Assembly (NCBI GenBank): GCA_036384915.1
Contig: DASVLJ010000063.1
Span: forward strand, 12,336 to 76,335
Direction of reading: 5' to 3'
From: PKWO01 sp036384915
GTDB taxonomy: Bacteria > Pseudomonadota > Gammaproteobacteria > Burkholderiales > Burkholderiaceae_D
Length of the DNA stretch: 64,000 nucleotides
Shown: in pieces, positions 60,333 to 64,000 of the stretch
Layout of the letters: every line of letters begins with the position of its first letter
How positions within the stretch are numbered: the first letter of the stretch is position 1
Program-made: the position numbers and the translations under genes
The notes under the pieces: generated by a model
The model's input: only the letters and a program-made list of their open reading frames with translations
Databases searched by the model: none
What the model was told of the DNA's origin: nothing

Positions 60333-61646
60333 ATGAAGGCTGAGCACCTCCAAGCGTGCCAAGTAGAGACGCCGCATCCAATCGTTGAGCTTGCATGGGA
60401 TATGGCAAAGCGACTGCGCGATGGGCAGATTTTTGATTCTGTAGTCGACCTTGGTGCTGGTGATGCGAGATTTTCTCGACCGAGCGATGCCTATCGTCGC
60501 TACGTTGGGGTCGAGGTGGATAGCGCGAAGGTGTCTGGCAGGGAGTTGCCCCGTAACGCCAAGATTGTTCATGCTGATGCGATGAAATGGAAACCTGAAG
60601 GGTTCGACCTTTGTATCGGGAATCCACCCTATATTCGGCATCACGGCCTTGATGCGACGTGGCGGAACGAAATTCTAGCCAATATCAAAACCACATCGGG
60701 CATTAGCCTGAAGAAGACTGCTAATCTATTCATACTGTTCTTAGCTCAGGCATTGATAAAGACTAAGCCAGACGGCTTGGTCGTGCAAGTGATCCCATTT
60801 GAATGGGTCAGTCGTCCGAGCGCCAGTGAGCTGCGGGACCACATTGCCGATCAAGGATGGGACGTTGAGGTGTTTCGCTTCAACGAGGATATCTTCCCTA
60901 CCGTCTTGACGACAGCATCAATAACGATCATCGACAAATCCAAAAAATCGGGTAATTGGAAATTCTGGAAGATCGATGCAGATGGCAAGAGCAAGCCCGT
61001 AAAGCAGCCATCGGGTACTAACACGCGAGTCTTGGCATACGAAAAAAGAGCACAAGAGACTTACGCCTTGCGTGGATTGAGCCCCGGTGGTCAAGAAATA
61101 TTTGTGCTGACGGAGGAAGAACGGCTGCATTTTGGTCTTAAGAAAAAGCGCGATGTGGCTCCATGCGTGACTTCATTGCGAGTACTTCCCATTGAGCTGC
61201 AAGACCTGGATAGCGACGGATTCAAGAAGTATTACATTGATGCGGGCCAGCGCTGTTGGCTAATTCGTAGCGATAAAAAAAATCTGTCGTCCGAGCTACA
61301 GGCTTATTTGAAAAGCGTTGGTAGTTCGTGGAATAAGTACACTACTTGCACGCTAAGGGAAACATGGTATCAATACAAAATTCACGCCACTCCCCAATTG
61401 CTGGCCTCGTCGGGTTTCGTTGGCAAGAGGCCGAAGGTTACTTTGAATTCTGTTGGGGCGGTTGCTGTAGGCGCGGTATATGCGTTGTTTTGTAAAGACA
61501 AGTCGCAAGCGGATATGCTGGCCCGGAGGCTTTCCAAATATGATTTTTCGAAGCGAGTTGTTAGCCATTCCAATAACCTCAAGAAGGTCGAAGTGCGGCA
61601 ATTTAATGCCGTGCTAACGCAACTAGCCAAGGAAGGATCACGGTGA
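60333..61646 (+). CDS. N6-adenine DNA methyltransferase (Eco57I/TaqI-like)
   Basis: 437 residues. The N-terminal half holds the AdoMet motif VVDLGAGDARF (about 39-49), a D-x-[EV] pair in YVGVEVD, and the catalytic NPPY at 97-100 (CIGNPPYIRHHG). The C-terminal half should recognise DNA. It probably modifies adenine. Base composition is clearly less G+C-rich than in the rest of the window. Its stop overlaps the start of the next gene by four bases (GTGA). Possibly the methyltransferase of a restriction or defence module; no nuclease is in view. Confidence 0.85.
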   Translation: MKAEHLQACQVETPHPIVELAWDMAKRLRDGQIFDSVVDLGAGDARFSRPSDAYRRYVGVEVDSAKVSGRELPRNAKIVHADAMKWKPEGFDLCIGNPPYIRHHGLDATWRNEILANIKTTSGISLKKTANLFILFLAQALIKTKPDGLVVQVIPFEWVSRPSASELRDHIADQGWDVEVFRFNEDIFPTVLTTASITIIDKSKKSGNWKFWKIDADGKSKPVKQPSGTNTRVLAYEKRAQETYALRGLSPGGQEIFVLTEEERLHFGLKKKRDVAPCVTSLRVLPIELQDLDSDGFKKYYIDAGQRCWLIRSDKKNLSSELQAYLKSVGSSWNKYTTCTLRETWYQYKIHATPQLLASSGFVGKRPKVTLNSVGAVAVGAVYALFCKDKSQADMLARRLSKYDFSKRVVSHSNNLKKVEVRQFNAVLTQLAKEGSR

Positions 61647-63871
61647 AAAGACAAACGTCATCCGCTAAAGCGGGTTCACGTGAAGCGTACTTTCAGGTAA
61701 ACGCCGCGTTGCTGGAGGAGCTAGGTGAGCGCCTGGTTAGCAAACCTGAAGTCGCGCTCGCTGAGCTAGTCAAAAATTCTTACGACGCTGACGCGGTGAT
61801 ATGCGAGTTGGCGTTAACAGATGACGTGATTTCCGTTGCCGACAACGGTCACGGAATGACTGAAGATGTCTTTTTGAATAATTGGATGGTCATCAGCAGC
61901 CCAAACAAGGGGAAAGCCCGTTTTTCCCGCGACTATGGCCGTAGTATGGCCGGCTCGAAGGGGGTTGGCAGATTTTCAGCAAGATACCTGGGCGCGGAAG
62001 TCACGTTGCAGACTGTCGCCAATTATCCCGACGGTGTTAGGAGGATGCTCGAGGCAACCTTCGATTGGGAGCAGATCACGCGCGCTAACGCCATTGGCGA
62101 CGTCGTTATCCTTTATCGAGTAATCGATGTAACCGAGCGAACGCATACAGGAACTGTGCTTCGTATCTCCAGGTTGCGCGAGGAAGCAACCAGCATATCC
62201 GTTTCGACACTAAAAACAGACATTCTCCGACTTACGGATGCAGCGGCAGGACTGGAGCCACCGCCATTCAAGACTGATGGCAGACGGAAACCCCGACACC
62301 AAGACCCTGGGTTTTCATTGGTGTTTGCTGGAGAGAGCCCAGTCAAAGATACCCCAGAAGCTTCCTTGCAACGGGAAATTCTTGATGCCTACGTGGGGCG
62401 CGTGCGAATCCACATCGATGACGATGGGGTGATGAACTACAAAGTATTCTGGAAAGGATATGCCAAGCCACTGGAAGCGAAACAAGTCAAGCTTCGTGAC
62501 CTTGTAAAGGGTTACACTCGATCCGCACTAACGGCAAAGCAGAACCAACCTGCCGATTCGCGAGGACTAGTGGCGGAAGTGGCAGACATATTGCACCTAC
62601 CTGTGGCTCGGGAACTTCATTCGCCGGTGTTTATTGATCTGCGCTTTTTCCCAAAACGGAAAGGCACGTTTTCTGGGCTGAGCGTTGACGGTCGAAATGC
62701 TTTGGGTTGGGTGCGCGATCATGCCAGCTACGCGGTCATCGATAATCAATTTGCGATGGCTGCATATGCGGAAGATGATAGTGACTGGCTCGCGATTGAC
62801 GCGAGTAAGGCCCTCAACCAGCGCAATTGGCAGTCCATTTTTATGCCCATGCTTTACCCGATGGGAGCGGATAAGCATGACACCGGAAAAAATCCAATGT
62901 TGGCGCTTCCACGCGGACCCCAGATAATCGGTCGAGTGCATATTTCGACCCACAAGCATCCGGGGAGTGAGGAGGAAAGTGATAGTTGGCTGTTGCCAAA
63001 TATGGATCGTGAATCGTTGCGTTCTAATGGCGCTTTTCGATTGCTTTGGCATGTCGCCCGTTTCGGGGCGGAATTGTTAGCTCATTTTGATCGTAAGACT
63101 CGCCTTGAGGCGGAGCAAGCCCAATACGTACAAGAACAAGAGGACGCGCGGACCTCCCTAGCGGCAGCCATTGCCGAGATGCGTAGCTCGAAATCCATCG
63201 AGCCGGAGTATCGCAAGCGTATTGTTGAACAGCTCAAGGCTGTCGAAACAACGCTGGAGCAGAATCAAAAATATGAACAGGATGCCAGGGTCTCGCTTGA
63301 ATTGATGTCCATGATGGGGGTCATGGCAGGTTTTATGACGCATGAATTCGAAAAAGCAATGGATACCCTTAGCCAGGCAGCAGCACGGCTAAAATCTCTG
63401 GCTGCTAAGGACCGTTCGTTAGGTGTCGCATCTGAAGAGATTTCCGATCATGAACACGCATTAGCGAACTATCTGGACTACATGCGTGTTTTCATTGATC
63501 GCGCACGCCACCCTGTCCCACAAGATTTCAAATCGTTCGCGCAAGTATCGCGGGCGACAAAGACGCTGAGTCCGATCACGGATGCTCACGGTATCGAAAC
63601 CGAGATAGACATCGACGCCAAACTACCTGGCCCGTCGATGCCTATCGCGGCCTATAACGGTATTATCATTAATCTAGTATCGAATGCAGTAAAGGCTTTG
63701 GTTCCTAAAGTTTCCGACGATGAAAGGAAGATTCGTATCTACGCTGTGAATGATGCGACCAGTCACATTCTTGTGTGCGCGGATAATGGTATTGGCATAC
63801 CAGACTTTTTACGACAGCGTGTATGGGACCCACTCTTCAGCACTACCAGTCAGGGGAATGGTAAGCGGTAA
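61643..63871 (+). CDS. Double GHKL ATPase, disrupted at its end by an IS66 element
   Basis: 742 residues as read. The N-terminal domain is HSP90/MutL-like: ELVKNSYDADA at 41-51, DNGHGM at 67-72 and GSKGVGRFSARYLG. A coiled-coil stretch (about 490-560) leads to a histidine-kinase-like core: H567 in GFMTHEFEKAMDTL, N-box NLVSNAVKAL near 677-686 and DNGIGI at 714-719. The expected next motif (GxGLGL) is missing: after DPLFSTTSQGN the frame enters an IS66-type end and stops at once. So the gene is truncated by about 40-60 codons or more. Coupled to the methyltransferase upstream. Lower G+C than the window average. Confidence 0.82.
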   Translation: MKRQTSSAKAGSREAYFQVNAALLEELGERLVSKPEVALAELVKNSYDADAVICELALTDDVISVADNGHGMTEDVFLNNWMVISSPNKGKARFSRDYGRSMAGSKGVGRFSARYLGAEVTLQTVANYPDGVRRMLEATFDWEQITRANAIGDVVILYRVIDVTERTHTGTVLRISRLREEATSISVSTLKTDILRLTDAAAGLEPPPFKTDGRRKPRHQDPGFSLVFAGESPVKDTPEASLQREILDAYVGRVRIHIDDDGVMNYKVFWKGYAKPLEAKQVKLRDLVKGYTRSALTAKQNQPADSRGLVAEVADILHLPVARELHSPVFIDLRFFPKRKGTFSGLSVDGRNALGWVRDHASYAVIDNQFAMAAYAEDDSDWLAIDASKALNQRNWQSIFMPMLYPMGADKHDTGKNPMLALPRGPQIIGRVHISTHKHPGSEEESDSWLLPNMDRESLRSNGAFRLLWHVARFGAELLAHFDRKTRLEAEQAQYVQEQEDARTSLAAAIAEMRSSKSIEPEYRKRIVEQLKAVETTLEQNQKYEQDARVSLELMSMMGVMAGFMTHEFEKAMDTLSQAAARLKSLAAKDRSLGVASEEISDHEHALANYLDYMRVFIDRARHPVPQDFKSFAQVSRATKTLSPITDAHGIETEIDIDAKLPGPSMPIAAYNGIIINLVSNAVKALVPKVSDDERKIRIYAVNDATSHILVCADNGIGIPDFLRQRVWDPLFSTTSQGNGKR

Positions 63872-64000
63872 CTGATCGGCGTTCTTGCGCTATTTGCCGA
63901 TCAGATGCAATGGCGAGCGCAGCAGATCGGCGGCGAAGCGCTGCTTCCACAGCTTCGGTGTCAGCTCCTGCACGCGCGATGCCGGATGCTGGCCGACGCG
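63861..64000. mobile_element. IS66-family insertion sequence, end inside the ATPase gene
   Basis: GTAAGCG at 63861 is the typical IS66 terminal sequence. Leftwards from 64000, the minus strand encodes the last 36 residues of a transposase (HPASRVQELTPKLWKQRFAA, ending LHLIGK then TAG at 63890-63892). The eight bases before the end, GGGGAATG (63853-63860), would be one target duplicate. The rest lies outside the window. Confidence 0.78.
63890..64000 (-). CDS. IS66-family transposase, C-terminal fragment (runs off the window)
   Basis: Only 36 residues are visible, RVGQHPASRVQELTPK and the end SPLHLIGK. HPASRVQEL is the pattern near the C-terminus of IS66 TnpC transposases. The gene continues past the right edge. 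Confidence 0.7.
   Translation of the reverse strand, partial: RVGQHPASRVQELTPKLWKQRFAADLLRSPLHLIGK

Overview
The window looks like the chromosome of a betaproteobacterium of the Burkholderiales, most likely Oxalobacteraceae. This is inferred from gene content and gene style (DUF3460-scpA-panC, UbiU/UbiV/UbiT, a Gcl glyoxylate route, OFA-type carrier) and high G+C. It is not a proven placement. Most of the sequence is ordinary core genome with well-separated operons on both strands and four tRNA genes. No rRNA or CRISPR array is visible.

Bases 1-13.3k: a PilJ-N-type exported sensor protein behind a structured leader; an oxygen-independent ubiquinone operon ubiU-ubiV-trhA-ubiT preceded by an FNR/ANR-like palindrome; exported propeller and Cache proteins; an Lrp regulator; a DUF4214/GH16 lipoprotein; and a leftward operon DUF3460-scpA-panC-btuF-membrane protein. 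Bases 13.5-28.7k: two multidomain c-di-GMP proteins, metG, a frameshifted MAPEG gene, apbC, an OFA-family MFS carrier, gltX with tRNA-Ala and tRNA-Glu, a YdeI-like protein and an exported VOC protein. Bases 28.9-31.5k: a large ankyrin-repeat protein that could be a secreted effector.

Bases 32.5-39.6k hold the most unusual region, a putative ribosomal peptide (RiPP, TOMM-like) gene cluster. It encodes a 363-residue protein whose only five cysteines lie in a short patch behind a leader-like helix, a 229-residue precursor with 46 cysteines in CxxC/CTPC-like repeats behind a related helix, a fused E1-like/YcaO cyclodehydratase, a thiazolinyl-imide-reductase-like oxidoreductase (the type known from yersiniabactin and pyochelin synthesis), and a YVTN beta-propeller protein. 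No FMN dehydrogenase, transporter or protease lies next to it. The simplest reading is cyclisation of cysteines to thiazolines followed by reduction to thiazolidines, on two substrates. A decayed IS5-type transposase closes the cluster.

Bases 40.3-57.2k return to core metabolism: the glyoxylate-to-glycerate pathway (gcl, hyi, glxR, glycerate kinase), a DMT carrier, an omega-aminotransferase, dusA, small exported or membrane proteins, a LysE exporter, tRNA-His, murI, class I fumarase and acs. Several REP-like palindromes sit in the gaps; one has been read into the end of hyi.

From tRNA-Ser at 57.4k to the end the sequence looks accessory. A ParE/antitoxin pair is flanked by 45-bp direct repeats; an exported CxxCH protein follows; then an inverted degenerate copy of the tRNA-Ser end; then a lower-G+C pair of overlapping genes (N6-adenine methyltransferase and a double GHKL ATPase) that resembles a restriction or defence module. 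An IS66-family element that runs off the window cuts the second gene.
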